Shown here: positions 34,377-44,043 of the stretch, piece by piece | Layout of the letters: each line of letters opens with the position of its first letter | Position numbering within the stretch: position 1 is the stretch's first letter | Source: Shewanella sp. UCD-KL12 | GTDB taxonomy: Bacteria; Pseudomonadota; Gammaproteobacteria; Enterobacterales; Shewanellaceae | NCBI RefSeq assembly: GCF_001957125.1 | Contig: NZ_MPHJ01000022.1 | Location: 1 to 61,089 of the forward strand | Length of the DNA stretch: 61,089 nucleotides | Direction: 5' to 3' | Notes under the pieces: model-generated | What the model was told of the DNA's origin: nothing | What the model saw: only the letters and a program-made list of their open reading frames with translations | The model's database searches: none | Made by a program: the position numbers and the translations under genes

Positions 34377-34608
34377 AATGCCTCCCACTAAGAAATTATC
34401 TGTAGTATAGAGTGCTTATAATTTTGATAGTTACCATTTGATGACAGCTGGGAGAGTCCATTTCATCATGATAGGCAGCAGAAAGCCTAAGCTCACTTAC
34501 ATTTATCGAAAATACTATTACATCAACTTGGCGTCAAATGGTAACTCAAGTATTCCAATGATCAATATTCTACTTACTCAACAGGATCTAACTTTGTAAG
34601 AGAGGATT

Positions 34609-35058
34609 ATGACAACTCAATCATTAACTAATGATGCCAGAGAAAGAAGCAGTATCTTTCAAAAGCATAAATTTAAGCTCTATATACTCCTCGGTTTAGT
34701 TGCGATAGTCGCCGGCTCATTTGCTCTGTCATCAGGTTTTACTATTCACCATAAAAATATACCTGATGACTACTGGACAACGACTTCTGTACTTAAACAT
34801 AAGCTACTCGATACAGAGGTCTTTATCGGCGCATTAACCATGATGCTTATCGTCACCATCTGTCTAGCGCTATGGGGCTACTGGAAACTGCACTGTTTAC
34901 CTAAAAAGTACGCCGCGCATACAGGTCAGACTAAGCTGATCTTCTGGCTCTGTACTTTAGGTTTTTTCTATAACTGGTTATGGATAGCAGCAGCTCTGAT
35001 CGTGGTCACTGATTGGGAAAAGATATATAACGCATTCAATAGGAGTACTAAAAAGTGA
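34609..35058 (+). CDS. Inner-membrane protein paired with HlyD, DUF3302-like
   Basis: The 149-residue product has three hydrophobic segments (about 24-42, 71-92 and 108-134) with a motif CLPKKYAAHTGQTK between the last two. Size, topology and the following HlyD gene recall the E. coli pairs YiaW-YiaV and YibI-YibH, in which a DUF3302 membrane protein is coupled to an HlyD protein; the sequence match is weak by eye. Its stop overlaps the HlyD start (GTGA), so the two are translated together. AGAGGA is close to the ATG. Confidence 0.65.
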   Translation: MTTQSLTNDARERSSIFQKHKFKLYILLGLVAIVAGSFALSSGFTIHHKNIPDDYWTTTSVLKHKLLDTEVFIGALTMMLIVTICLALWGYWKLHCLPKKYAAHTGQTKLIFWLCTLGFFYNWLWIAAALIVVTDWEKIYNAFNRSTKK

Positions 35059-36041
35059 AAGAGCTACTTTATCCTTATATTTTTATCTGTTGGATACTCA
35101 TTAAAACTGGAGTCGTAAAAAAGACTACATCGAATTATGCCACCATGACCATTCTTGGAGTCTTAATCAATGTTGCCGTTTTTTTTGCTCACCGCTTTTA
35201 TTCGCCTATTGATCTCACCGACTCCTCAGTTGTTCGCGCACAGACAGCAGTTCTTAGTCCCATCACTGAGTCGATTGACAAATATTACATTGGCCATAAT
35301 GAGCGAGTAACAAAAGGCCAGTTGCTCTATACCTTGAAAAGCCAAGAGGAGCAAAACAATGTTAATCAGCTCAAAGCCGATACGGGCGTTATTACCACTC
35401 AAATTACTCAAACAGAAACTGATCTTAATCGTCTTACACAGCTTGAAGGGACAGTCGCACAGCGTGATATTGAGACTATTGAACTTAAACTGGTTGAACT
35501 TAACTTTCAAAAAGAATCACTCGACGCGCAACTTAGTCAGGCAGAGTTTGAACTCAGTCAACTTGAGATCCGAGCTCCCTTTACAGGAGCCGTTACCCGA
35601 CTAGATACAGCAGAGGGTTCACGGGTAGGTAACATTCAGTTATGGAATACTGAGACAAAAATATTAGAGATGCGGATCCCAGATCAACTATGGGCTCGAG
35701 TTAAACCTGGTCAGTTCGCCGAGTTTTATGTCGATGCATACCCAGGACACATTTTCAGAGGCCGGGTACATTCACTCGCCTTAGCCACAGGTGAGGCGAG
35801 AGGGAATCATGGTAGTCAAGAGCAGGGAGTTGCTCAGCAACTTGTAAACAATGGAAAAAATATTGGCCGTACTGTATTGATTGAATTTAACGATCCAGAG
35901 AGCATAGAGATCCCAGTTGGTGCAAGGGGCTCGGCCTGGATATCTACTGAGAAGCCATTCACGCTGCTTGGTCCAATAGATATGTTAGGAGCTGCAACGC
36001 TTAGACTTAAAGCGATGAAGAGTTTTCTAGGTGCATTTTAA
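35055..36041 (+). CDS. HlyD-family membrane fusion protein (YiaV/YibH-like)
   Basis: The 328-residue protein has one N-terminal membrane anchor (about 27-45) and a periplasmic part: the lipoyl half-motif (ITESIDKYYIGHNERVTKGQLLY, here split as ITESIDKYY and NERVTKGQLLY), a coiled-coil hairpin (about 95-165, QAEFELSQLEIRAPF closing it), then the second lipoyl half with GAVTRLDTAEGSRV and a beta-barrel. Start is GTG overlapping the stop of the previous gene. No ABC or MFS exporter follows, so the partner is probably the upstream small membrane protein. Transported substrate unknown. Confidence 0.85.
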   Translation: MKELLYPYIFICWILIKTGVVKKTTSNYATMTILGVLINVAVFFAHRFYSPIDLTDSSVVRAQTAVLSPITESIDKYYIGHNERVTKGQLLYTLKSQEEQNNVNQLKADTGVITTQITQTETDLNRLTQLEGTVAQRDIETIELKLVELNFQKESLDAQLSQAEFELSQLEIRAPFTGAVTRLDTAEGSRVGNIQLWNTETKILEMRIPDQLWARVKPGQFAEFYVDAYPGHIFRGRVHSLALATGEARGNHGSQEQGVAQQLVNNGKNIGRTVLIEFNDPESIEIPVGARGSAWISTEKPFTLLGPIDMLGAATLRLKAMKSFLGAF

Positions 36042-36055
36042 TGAATAGTTTCAAT

Positions 36056-37066
36056 CTATTGAATCAGCATTTTACGGTAAGCACGTGGTGAGTGGCCAGT
36101 CATGCGCTTAAAAGCCCTAGAGAAATGTGCAACATCTGAGTAGCCTAAGGTTGACGAGATTCGAGTGACGGGGATTGTAAAGTCAGCCATAAGCTCCATG
36201 GCCTGCGACTGGATAATCTTATCCACGACTTCAGAATAGCTCACATTTTCTGCCGCTAGTCGGCGCTGCAACGTCCGCACACTTATATTTAAAATGATCG
36301 CAGCTTGCGCTATAGGTAAACGCCCCATTGAGATATAGGGAGTAATCGCATCACGAAAAGAGTGTAAAAAGAGTGAAGGGGCTAACGCTGGATCTTGGTG
36401 TTTCTTTTGGACCCAGCCTACTTTCAATTTCACCTCCTGCTGGAGTTCGAGATCAGTTAAGCTGATAGCACAAACAGCTCGCTCAGTAAAAAATTGAGTA
36501 TGCTTGAGTAAAAGCGCATCTTTAATTGATTGAGAACTGCTATACCGCATTACTATATCTCTTGGTCCCCAATCACTGTGAGTAAGACCGCGAATGAGTT
36601 CAACCATAAAGATCAGTGCAAACTGCTCTGCAAGGTGATGACTATGTTCTATCTTCTGCCTTCGATCGCGTATAAACCAATTACGGCCAACTAAATGCCT
36701 GAGCTGAACATTCGTATGAGTGGTTTCCGTATTCATAAACTCAATAAACGTATTGAGCGCTTCTCTTAATGTCGAACCTGACTCTATCCGGCTAATGTAC
36801 CTTGGAATAAAAACGTTTCGACAGGCATACCAAATTAACTCACCGTATTTTTTTTGCCCCGCTTTATCGTAAATAAGCTCAAGCAAATTGATCACAGCAT
36901 TTTCAGGTACAAAATCAAATTCGGTATCTAAAATATTCTCAGGTAGCCCAGCCATTGAAATAAGCGGATAGATATCTCTATCCAGTTTTCTTAACTGATT
37001 AACTAAGGTAACTGTGTACTCTGCATTAAATAGAGGAACAAGCTGAGCAGGGTTTGCGGCGGGCAT
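36056..37066 (-). CDS. AraC-family transcriptional regulator
   Basis: The 336-residue protein has the Arabinose_bd-type N-terminal region (about 10-200) and a C-terminal double helix-turn-helix (about 235-333): LPIAQAAIILNISVRTLQRRL and ISSTLGYSDVAHFSRAFKRM, with GHSPRAYRK at the end. ATG 37066 has GGAG six bases before it; an upstream TTG also fits. It follows the outer-membrane-protein gene in the same direction but a strong terminator intervenes, so it is probably transcribed on its own and may regulate the HlyD-DUF2955 operon. Confidence 0.9.
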   Translation of the reverse strand: MPAANPAQLVPLFNAEYTVTLVNQLRKLDRDIYPLISMAGLPENILDTEFDFVPENAVINLLELIYDKAGQKKYGELIWYACRNVFIPRYISRIESGSTLREALNTFIEFMNTETTHTNVQLRHLVGRNWFIRDRRQKIEHSHHLAEQFALIFMVELIRGLTHSDWGPRDIVMRYSSSQSIKDALLLKHTQFFTERAVCAISLTDLELQQEVKLKVGWVQKKHQDPALAPSLFLHSFRDAITPYISMGRLPIAQAAIILNISVRTLQRRLAAENVSYSEVVDKIIQSQAMELMADFTIPVTRISSTLGYSDVAHFSRAFKRMTGHSPRAYRKMLIQ

Positions 37067-37095
37067 TGTGCGCTCCAATAGAGGCTAAAACAATA

Positions 37096-37125
37096 AAGCT
37101 AAACCTGCTTTTTCAGGTTTAGCTT
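37096..37125 (-). terminator. Intrinsic terminator of the HlyD-DUF2955-OMP operon
   Basis: AAGCTAAACCTG and CAGGTTTAGCTT form a perfect 12-bp stem with a six-base loop. T-rich DNA follows on the minus strand. Confidence 0.88.
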
Positions 37126-37139
37126 CAAACTGTTATTGA

Positions 37140-38015
37140 TTAAAACTCATAAGATAGCGTTAGCATAGGGCCATGAAAGCCATAGTGAATACTGGTTGTC
37201 GTGTGCTGACCTTCTATATCAGCTGTCACTTTATAGTATTTATAGGATAAATCTGCGGCAAACTTACCTTCAAAATTGTATTCAATACCACCACTTAAAT
37301 CGATAAGCTCACCCTTAATATCATCAATTTTTATATAAAAATATTGGGCATGACCAGTCACACTCCAGCTATCAGCAAATTGATAATGAGCCAGTAAGCC
37401 AAGGTCGGGAAGCGGCGCTGTCATATCAGTAAACACGACACTATCCGGGTCAACATCTACAATGCCACAATTATCATCAACACAAGCCCCTATTTCACCC
37501 TCAAAGCCCAGCTCTAACCACATTACGTGGAGGCCCGCTGTAAAAATCAGATCCCATTGATCATCTTTATAAAAGTCATACCCATAACCAATACGCGCAA
37601 TGTCGACATTGAATGTGGTAGTGATCTCAGCGCCGAGTTGAATCGAATAGGTTTCATCAATATCTGGATTGGGGTGGTCAAACTCATAGGGTACAGTGAT
37701 ATTTTTATTGGTTGCATCACGGTGTAAACGCTTCCAATCAAAGTAAATTCCGTGCTGGTCGTTAAACCAATATGCAACTTCAACAAAAGGGAGAAACTCA
37801 CTCTCAACTAGCTCTAAATCAGTTTCAAAATCAAGCTGAAACTCTTTATCTGTTAGTGGGCTGGTGACATCCATGCCAGAGTCTGAATTAGAGTAAAACC
37901 CGCCTACTGCAATCTTAAAGCGGCTTTCATCAGCACTGCTAATTGGTGATAAAGTTAACCCAGTCGCAAGCAATAGCGGCATCCATATCTTGTTAAACTT
38001 AGCGTTGAGCTGCAT
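37140..38015 (-). CDS. Outer-membrane beta-barrel protein
   Basis: The 291-residue product has a signal peptide (cleavage after ISSA, near residue 28) and an alternating beta-strand pattern ending in MLTLSYEF with terminal Phe, the outer-membrane sorting signal. Strands such as FKIAVGGFYSNSD, FVEVAYWFNDQHGIYFDWKR, IARIGYGYDFY and GGIEYNFEGKFAADLSYKYY suggest a 10-12 strand barrel. Two cysteines (GACVDDNCG) may form an external disulfide. ATG 38015 has GAGG seven bases before it. It starts four bases before the end of the DUF2955 gene region, so it belongs to that operon. Confidence 0.8.
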   Translation of the reverse strand: MQLNAKFNKIWMPLLLATGLTLSPISSADESRFKIAVGGFYSNSDSGMDVTSPLTDKEFQLDFETDLELVESEFLPFVEVAYWFNDQHGIYFDWKRLHRDATNKNITVPYEFDHPNPDIDETYSIQLGAEITTTFNVDIARIGYGYDFYKDDQWDLIFTAGLHVMWLELGFEGEIGACVDDNCGIVDVDPDSVVFTDMTAPLPDLGLLAHYQFADSWSVTGHAQYFYIKIDDIKGELIDLSGGIEYNFEGKFAADLSYKYYKVTADIEGQHTTTSIHYGFHGPMLTLSYEF

Positions 38016-38019
38016 ATCC

Positions 38020-39054
38020 CTACCTCTCAATTTTTCTTAAAAAACGCCAGTCTCTGCTCTCTAAAAAAAATGAGGCAAAAACCATATAGGCTCCAACAAG
38101 CATCAACTGCAATATCCGCATATAGAAATTTTCAGCAACGCCCTTATCAGCTGATGACGCTGTTGAGCCAACGACAACAATAAGCGCAGAAAATATAGCT
38201 GCATATAATGGTGCTTTAGTTGGATCTTCATAGATCTTTTTCGCAAATAATATGGCGGCTAAACTTGCTAAAATGACATAGAAAGAAAGCTCTGGAACTG
38301 TCACTAACAAATTATAGAAAACAATGGCTAATAAGCCACCTATTCCATTAGTGATGAGGAGAAACAGGCTCACTTTGACACTTTTATCTCCCGCAGCTTG
38401 CAAAGAGAGAATTGCGATAAATATCATGGTGAGCAGTGCACCGGATATCTCAAGTAAATAGAAGAAACAGATAACAGGGAAAGCTAAGATCAGCGCCTTA
38501 AACGATTCATAGGCTCTATCTTCAGAAGACTGCTCAGGCATTGGGTGTTGCTCTCGTGTCTCAGATAGATCAGGAAAAAGAGCGTGCAACAGCGTAAATA
38601 TCGCCACAGCTACGACCCCAGAAAAGCTCAGCCCAAACCCAACCATGAGTGCCGCTCCTGGCTGCTGTAACCCAAGGTAAGGCAACAATAAAATGGCAAT
38701 GATCAATACTGTGGCAAAGAAGTTCCATTTAGGATCACTAAAAAGATAATATGCCCACATCATCACCATTGCGATAAGCGGTAACAACACAAAAGGATAC
38801 TGTGTAGGGCCAAAGCTCACCATCCAAGCGATGAAGATGGTGCAGATCATCGAAAGCAATAGCTCATAGACGGTTTGTTTAGTGGGTTCCTGTCTATCAA
38901 CTAAAAACTTGGCAACGAACACAGGTACAATAAATGCTAACGGCCAAGCGAAAGCTGCAGAGATCGCAATGGATATCGCGATCCCTAATGTAAAACGCAG
39001 TACCTTACGGGTATAGATCTGCTCCTCTGTCGCGGTAGGGGCACTACCTAACAT
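38020..39054 (-). CDS. DUF2955 (FUSC-like) inner-membrane protein
   Basis: The 344-residue protein has about ten membrane segments in two halves separated by a polar loop (DLSETREQHPMPEQSSEDR), the layout of DUF2955 and related aromatic-acid/fusaric-acid exporters. N-terminal VLRFTLGIAISIAISAAFAW is typical. Its start overlaps the HlyD stop by eleven bases and has no clear ribosome site, so translation is coupled. With the HlyD protein it should form an inner-membrane export pair; the substrate is unknown, probably a small organic acid or drug. Confidence 0.8.
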   Translation of the reverse strand: MLGSAPTATEEQIYTRKVLRFTLGIAISIAISAAFAWPLAFIVPVFVAKFLVDRQEPTKQTVYELLLSMICTIFIAWMVSFGPTQYPFVLLPLIAMVMMWAYYLFSDPKWNFFATVLIIAILLLPYLGLQQPGAALMVGFGLSFSGVVAVAIFTLLHALFPDLSETREQHPMPEQSSEDRAYESFKALILAFPVICFFYLLEISGALLTMIFIAILSLQAAGDKSVKVSLFLLITNGIGGLLAIVFYNLLVTVPELSFYVILASLAAILFAKKIYEDPTKAPLYAAIFSALIVVVGSTASSADKGVAENFYMRILQLMLVGAYMVFASFFLESRDWRFLRKIER

Positions 39055-40210
39055 AAGATAGCCAGCTCACTAAACGTATCCACGCCTTACCAAATAGATT
39101 AAACAGACCACCATCAGAGGTGTAAACAATGACATCGGCTTGACCACCTACACGCTTCAACCCTTGTGTTTCATCACCAGTGATTAAAATCGTTACAGGA
39201 AAACGTTGAGATTGTCTAAGCCAACCACTCTGGCCAGCTACCTGTGCTAGCTTGCCTGTTTGCTCACTCTGCCCCCAATCAATACCGTAATCAATATTTC
39301 CTACCTTGCCTTTAAAAACTTTGCCAGGCGCATAGTCCAGTGCAAATTCAACCTCGGCACCAGGCTGCATATTACCGAGACTGTTTTCTCTAAAGTACGC
39401 CTCTATCCACACATCTTCAGAGGAGATAAACGTCATCAAGGGTTGTCCGGCATTAGCAAACACACCTTCTTTGAGGCGAAAATTAGACGCACCGCCATCT
39501 GTAGGTGCACGTATCTCTGTTCTTTGTAGGTTTAACTCAGCTTGTTGTAGCGCGAGTAGTGCAGATTTAATATTAGTATTGTTCTCGCCTTCAGCCCCAA
39601 GTCGCTCCTCCGCTTTCGCTAAGTCTGCTTTTGCAGCAGCAACCCCAGCTTCGGCGCTCGTCAACTCTGCATGAGCATTATCGGCATCAGCTTGAGACAT
39701 TACCGCTCTGTCGACCATAGTAAAAATACGTTTAGATTGAACTTGGGCATTTTTATAATTAGCAATTGCATTGGTCACTTTAGCTTGAGCCGCTGCAACA
39801 TTTGCTGTCTGTGCTCCCATGTTTTGGCCTGCCTGCTTAAGCTTTTGCTGAGCAGTTTCAAGGGCTATTTCATAATCTAATGGGTCAATTTTGGCTAATA
39901 AGTCCCCCTCTTTAACTAAGGTGTTAGGGGTGACCGAAATATCAATGATCTCTCCAGAAACTTGAGGGCTAATAGGCACAACGAACGCCCTGACACGGCC
40001 AAGATCGGTTGATGGAATAAAGCGGTCAGCGATAAGGTGAAAAGTAAACATCACAGTTGCAATGATTAGTATCGCGTTAGTGGCTTTTCTAATCTTATTC
40101 GTCTTTGATTTACTCTCATCAACACCCGCGTCATTGGGAGCATCAACCGAGGTCTGTGCTGGCTCTACTTGATCGTGTGTAGTTTGACTGCCTTCACCTT
40201 TCTCACTCAT
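39044..40210 (-). CDS. HlyD/EmrA-family membrane fusion protein
   Basis: The 388-residue protein has a polar N-terminus of about 40 residues, one membrane anchor (NAILIIATVMFTFHLIA), then lipoyl halves (VSGEIIDISVTPNTLVKEGDLL, split as VSGEIIDISV and LVKEGDLL), a long alanine-rich coiled-coil hairpin (about 110-205) and a beta-barrel domain (TEIRAPTDGG onwards). ATG 40210 has AGGA seven bases before it. It is the first gene of an operon with DUF2955 and an outer-membrane barrel; together these may span the envelope as a small-molecule exporter. Confidence 0.88.
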   Translation of the reverse strand: MSEKGEGSQTTHDQVEPAQTSVDAPNDAGVDESKSKTNKIRKATNAILIIATVMFTFHLIADRFIPSTDLGRVRAFVVPISPQVSGEIIDISVTPNTLVKEGDLLAKIDPLDYEIALETAQQKLKQAGQNMGAQTANVAAAQAKVTNAIANYKNAQVQSKRIFTMVDRAVMSQADADNAHAELTSAEAGVAAAKADLAKAEERLGAEGENNTNIKSALLALQQAELNLQRTEIRAPTDGGASNFRLKEGVFANAGQPLMTFISSEDVWIEAYFRENSLGNMQPGAEVEFALDYAPGKVFKGKVGNIDYGIDWGQSEQTGKLAQVAGQSGWLRQSQRFPVTILITGDETQGLKRVGGQADVIVYTSDGGLFNLFGKAWIRLVSWLSYVR

Positions 40211-40376
40211 TTGCAATTCCTATCCGTTCAAAAAAGTATGCAACTCATTACCGATTAAATTCAACTTCAAGCTTGTTTTTAATACTAAAAAACCAAATCA
40301 ACCTTAACAAAAGCACAACCCAAATGACACACAATTCAACATTTTATCCCTAAGGACCCGATATAAAAAAGTTGTC

Positions 40377-40417
40377 GTAACCCGCTATTTTTACGTCTTA
40401 CAGGCGTAAATAGTTAC
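40377..40417. promoter_or_regulatory. Inverted repeat upstream of the HlyD-DUF2955 operon
   Basis: GTAAC plus CTATTTTTACG (40377-40395) mirrors CGTAAATAG plus TTAC (40405-40417), with one bulge and a nine-base centre. It lies about 170 bases before the operon start and could be a regulator site or a transcript hairpin; no protein can be assigned. Confidence 0.4.
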
Positions 40418-40491
40418 CCTTTCGCGCCAGTTTAAGTGGGGCTCTTAATAAGTGAAATGGAGAATATGGAATGAGTGATACAGAGGAGAAC

Positions 40492-40540
40492 AAGAAAAAC
40501 GGAAGTTATCAGCCTGGGAACTGCTTGGCTGATAACCTCC
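40492..40540 (-). terminator. Probable intrinsic terminator of the tricorn-like gene
   Basis: GTTATCAGCC (40505-40514) and GGCTGATAAC (40527-40536) form a perfect 10-bp stem. On the minus strand TTCCG then five T follow, about 60 bases past the stop. Confidence 0.6.
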
Positions 40541-40596
40541 TAAAATAGTACTTCTGGTGAGGAAGTCTAAGCTTGCATATTAGGACTATCTATTCG

Positions 40597-43500
40597 TTAA
40601 TCCTTAATATCATCAGCCATACCAGTTGATGGGATTGGCTGTGCTTTAAGCGGTAAAATGGGCTGCTTAATCAACTCATCTTTTAGATAAGAGATGGCCT
40701 TATCAAGTTGGGCGTCAGTGCCAGTGAAGGTCGCATAAGGTAAGTTATCCACCTCTATATCTGGGCTCACCCCTCTCCCCTCAAGCACCCAACGTCCGTC
40801 CATTGCATATTGAGGATACTCAGCGACTCGCGCCATGCCTTTATCAGTTAAACCATTTCGGCCCGATAACCAGACTCCAGCACCTGCCGTTTGCTTACCA
40901 ATTAATGGCGCAATCCCCAAAGCTTTAACACCCGCAGAGAAGGTTTCTCCATCCGAATAGGTCAATTGGTCAGTCAATACCACCAAGTGTCCACGGAACG
41001 TCTGCTGCATATTTGTACTCGGTGTTCCGCGTGTTGGCTGCCAAAATGCCCACGTTCTGCGCAGCAATTTTTCAATGATCCAGCTATCGATATTACCGCC
41101 ACGATTGCGGCGTACATCGATGATTAATCCCTCTTTATCATAGTTAGCATAAAATTCACGAGCGAAGCTGGCGATATCACCACTGCCCATGGCATAGAGG
41201 TGTAAATAACCAAATTTGCCTTCGCTACTGTCACTAACCTTAGTACCGTTATGATTAACCCAATCAAGGTATCTGAGCTTAGCATCTGTGCGTATGCTGA
41301 CTGGTTTTACAATAGTCTTATGAACTTTGCTACCACGCTTAACCTCAAGCAGTACTTGCTTTTTCTCTTGGTTACGTAGATAACGTGTCACATCAGCAAC
41401 ACTCGATATCTGCTTGCCATTAATCGCAAGAATAATGTCGCCAACTTTTGCATCAACGCTCACTTTCGCAAGGGGAGCAGCTTGAGATGGCAGCTCAGGG
41501 TCATTTTGATAGATATGAGCTATCTCTACGCCATTGTCTGTCTGCTTTAGGCGAGCTCCCAGACTTGCGGCTTTGGCCATCTCACTGTCTTTAGCCAGAT
41601 CCCCGCCACGAACCTGCGAATGTAGCGAGTCCAGCTCTCCCATCATCTGCTTAAAGAGATCATTGAGTTCATGACGATCTGTCAATCTATCTACCATTGG
41701 CTGGTATTTAGCTTTGGTTGCTGACCAGTCGAGACCACGCATTTTTTTGTCATAAAAGGAATCTCGATGCATCAACCAAGCATCTTCAAACATCTGTTGC
41801 CACTCAAGCTTAGGCTCTATGGCAAGCTGCCATTGTGCGATATTCACCTTGGCATTGTTGAGCTCTTTAGGCAGCTTATCGCCAGCATCAACAATCAACA
41901 TCTCTTTACCGCCATGGTTGGACTTACGCAAAAATAGTTTCTCCCCGTCAGCCGACATACCATAGCTGGCAATATCTTTAGCAAAAGTGTCTACTTTGGG
42001 GTTGAGTGGGTTGAACTTCACTAACTTTAAGCTTGGTTTACTTCCGCGAGTCACTGCACGATCGAGAAAATAGAGACCATCATTATTCATCGTTAAGTTC
42101 GAGTAGTTGCCAGCTGCAACAGGGACTTGCCAGAGTCTCTGGCTCAGCCCTTTCCAATCTACGCTCACCTTAGTTGCTTCGCCCTGCTCTTTGTCTTCAC
42201 TCTGGGCTTGTAAAAGCTCATTTGGTTTTTGAAAAGCAAACCTCGCATCTTTATCTAGTGCCAGAGCAAAAATCTGGGTGCGTTTGTCAAACATAGGGCC
42301 TAAGTTACGATCGCCCCAAGGAGAGGTTGGTGTAGAGTTAAACTGCCTATTAGATAGGAAATAGAGCCAATTTCCGTCACTGCTAAATGCTGGCGAGAAA
42401 GACTCATACTTATCACTTGTTAACGTTTCAGCACGCTGTTTACCCAGAGAGTACAGCACGACTTGGGGTCTAGGCTTACCTATTTCAGCTTTGGTCACTG
42501 CTATAAATTGGCTATCAGGAGACCAAATTACATCGGTATAGGGACCTAATCCCTCTCCATCAGTAATCACCTTTTTATGGCGATTTTTCTTTAAGTCCAA
42601 CAACCATAAATTGCCATCATAATCATCACTGGCAATGTACCTTCCATCTGGCGATACACTCAATGACATACGTAATGTATAGCCATTATCCGTTAACTGT
42701 TTCGAATTGGAACTACCATCAGCGGCAAAACGCCAGATCTCCTGCTCCCCTGATGCATCGCTGATACCATAGACCCACTTGCCATCTGGGCTTAACACCG
42801 CATCTCTAATGCGACTACTACCTGGTAATGCAATCTCAATTAAGCGAGAGCCATCTGTTGCAGCAACTGCAACGTGGCTTCTTGCGGTGATCACCACCTT
42901 GCTGCCTGACGGAGCAAGGTGTGTTGATGTCGCATACTTCATCGGATCATTGACCCAATGTACACGGCGCTGCGGAAAATCAGAAACCAGATTAATATCT
43001 AAGTTACGAGTGGTATTCGCTGCAATATCATAGAGCTTAATATCAGCTCCTTGCTGGAATACAATTCGACCATTATCAATGCGTGCACCACGTACCTGCC
43101 AATCAGAAAATTGAGTGTGCTGCTTAATATCTTTACCATCTAACGCCATAGACCAGATGTTGTCATTGCCGTCATTATCGCTGACAAAATAGAGGCGATC
43201 ATTCCACAACATAGGTTGGCGCACAGAGCCAATATGACTCTGCGTTAATAGCTCTGCTTCATGCTTAGCACCGAGTTCAAAACGCCACAACTCTCCCTTT
43301 GCACCACCTCGATAAACCTTGGCGTTATCCCCTGTGGTTTGCAAACCAAAGCGAGTGAAGTAGAGGTACTCCCCCTTATTATCAATAGTGCCTTCAATAG
43401 CATCCGCTAAAGGCAGATCTGCCGTTTCTAACGTATCAGGGTTTACACTTCTCAGTACCCAGTAGTTAGCAGGGCCAAATGCATTGTCCGTGGCATATAA

Positions 43501-43878
43501 AACATGACCATCAGCTGTCCACCCTTGCACGCGAACACGGCTATTCTCAAAGCTCACTCTTTTGGCTTGCCCGCCAGAGATAGGGATAATATAGACTTCC
43601 TGGCTTCCCTCATAATTGGCGACATAAGCAACCCATTTACCGTCTTTCGATATTGTCGCCCCTAGCTCCTCAGCAGGTAAGCTAGTCAATCTTTGCGCCT
43701 GCTGCTGACCTAACTGCTTGGTCCACAGATCTCCCTCAGCCGTAAATACTAAGGTATTTTCATTTAAGGCCGGAGCACGGTAATAACCAGGCTTTGTGGA
43801 ATCAGATGCTAAAACAGATGAAGCACTTAGACTGCCAAGCGCTAATAAAGTACAGGCAACAGAAAGACGAAGTTTCAT
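40597..43878 (-). CDS. Tricorn-type S41 protease, exported
   Basis: This 1093-residue protein has a signal peptide (after VLAS, residue 24), so it acts in the periplasm or envelope, unlike archaeal tricorn. Residues 30-300 and 330-640 are WD/TolB-like beta-propellers (GKWVAYVANYEGSQEVYI, SPDGRYIASDDYDGNLWLL), followed by a C1 helical domain, a PDZ domain (about 780-860, VGDIILAINGKQISSV) and the C2 catalytic domain. The nucleophile is in YSDGETFSAG near residue 974, the His in DSLHSQV near 753, and the Glu in LEGRGVSPDI near 1032. It likely degrades peptides released by other proteases. Monocistronic. Confidence 0.9.
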   Translation of the reverse strand: MKLRLSVACTLLALGSLSASSVLASDSTKPGYYRAPALNENTLVFTAEGDLWTKQLGQQQAQRLTSLPAEELGATISKDGKWVAYVANYEGSQEVYIIPISGGQAKRVSFENSRVRVQGWTADGHVLYATDNAFGPANYWVLRSVNPDTLETADLPLADAIEGTIDNKGEYLYFTRFGLQTTGDNAKVYRGGAKGELWRFELGAKHEAELLTQSHIGSVRQPMLWNDRLYFVSDNDGNDNIWSMALDGKDIKQHTQFSDWQVRGARIDNGRIVFQQGADIKLYDIAANTTRNLDINLVSDFPQRRVHWVNDPMKYATSTHLAPSGSKVVITARSHVAVAATDGSRLIEIALPGSSRIRDAVLSPDGKWVYGISDASGEQEIWRFAADGSSNSKQLTDNGYTLRMSLSVSPDGRYIASDDYDGNLWLLDLKKNRHKKVITDGEGLGPYTDVIWSPDSQFIAVTKAEIGKPRPQVVLYSLGKQRAETLTSDKYESFSPAFSSDGNWLYFLSNRQFNSTPTSPWGDRNLGPMFDKRTQIFALALDKDARFAFQKPNELLQAQSEDKEQGEATKVSVDWKGLSQRLWQVPVAAGNYSNLTMNNDGLYFLDRAVTRGSKPSLKLVKFNPLNPKVDTFAKDIASYGMSADGEKLFLRKSNHGGKEMLIVDAGDKLPKELNNAKVNIAQWQLAIEPKLEWQQMFEDAWLMHRDSFYDKKMRGLDWSATKAKYQPMVDRLTDRHELNDLFKQMMGELDSLHSQVRGGDLAKDSEMAKAASLGARLKQTDNGVEIAHIYQNDPELPSQAAPLAKVSVDAKVGDIILAINGKQISSVADVTRYLRNQEKKQVLLEVKRGSKVHKTIVKPVSIRTDAKLRYLDWVNHNGTKVSDSSEGKFGYLHLYAMGSGDIASFAREFYANYDKEGLIIDVRRNRGGNIDSWIIEKLLRRTWAFWQPTRGTPSTNMQQTFRGHLVVLTDQLTYSDGETFSAGVKALGIAPLIGKQTAGAGVWLSGRNGLTDKGMARVAEYPQYAMDGRWVLEGRGVSPDIEVDNLPYATFTGTDAQLDKAISYLKDELIKQPILPLKAQPIPSTGMADDIKD

Positions 43879-44043
43879 GATTGGCTCGTTATTTATTATT
43901 AATAGAATTTTTCAAGGCCAACAAGGTAGCAAACTTTTATTAAAGCAACAGTAAAAATTAATACATAAATCATTAGCAAATGTGTACAAGTAATCAGCCC
44001 GACTATACTCAGTAGATGTCTTGGTCAAAAGATGGGCTAATCA

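Larger units (their letters stand above)
40211..40596. other. Promoter region of the HlyD operon and end of the tricorn gene
   Basis: It holds an inverted repeat (40377-40417) and a terminator hairpin (40492-40540). A 25-codon frame on the plus strand (40471-40548) has a possible ribosome site but overlaps the terminator stem and is not supported. Confidence 0.5.

Noticed and set aside
40471..40548. 25-codon plus-strand frame with GGAG site
   Set aside because: It overlaps the stem of a terminator on the other strand, and neighbouring genes are all on the minus strand.
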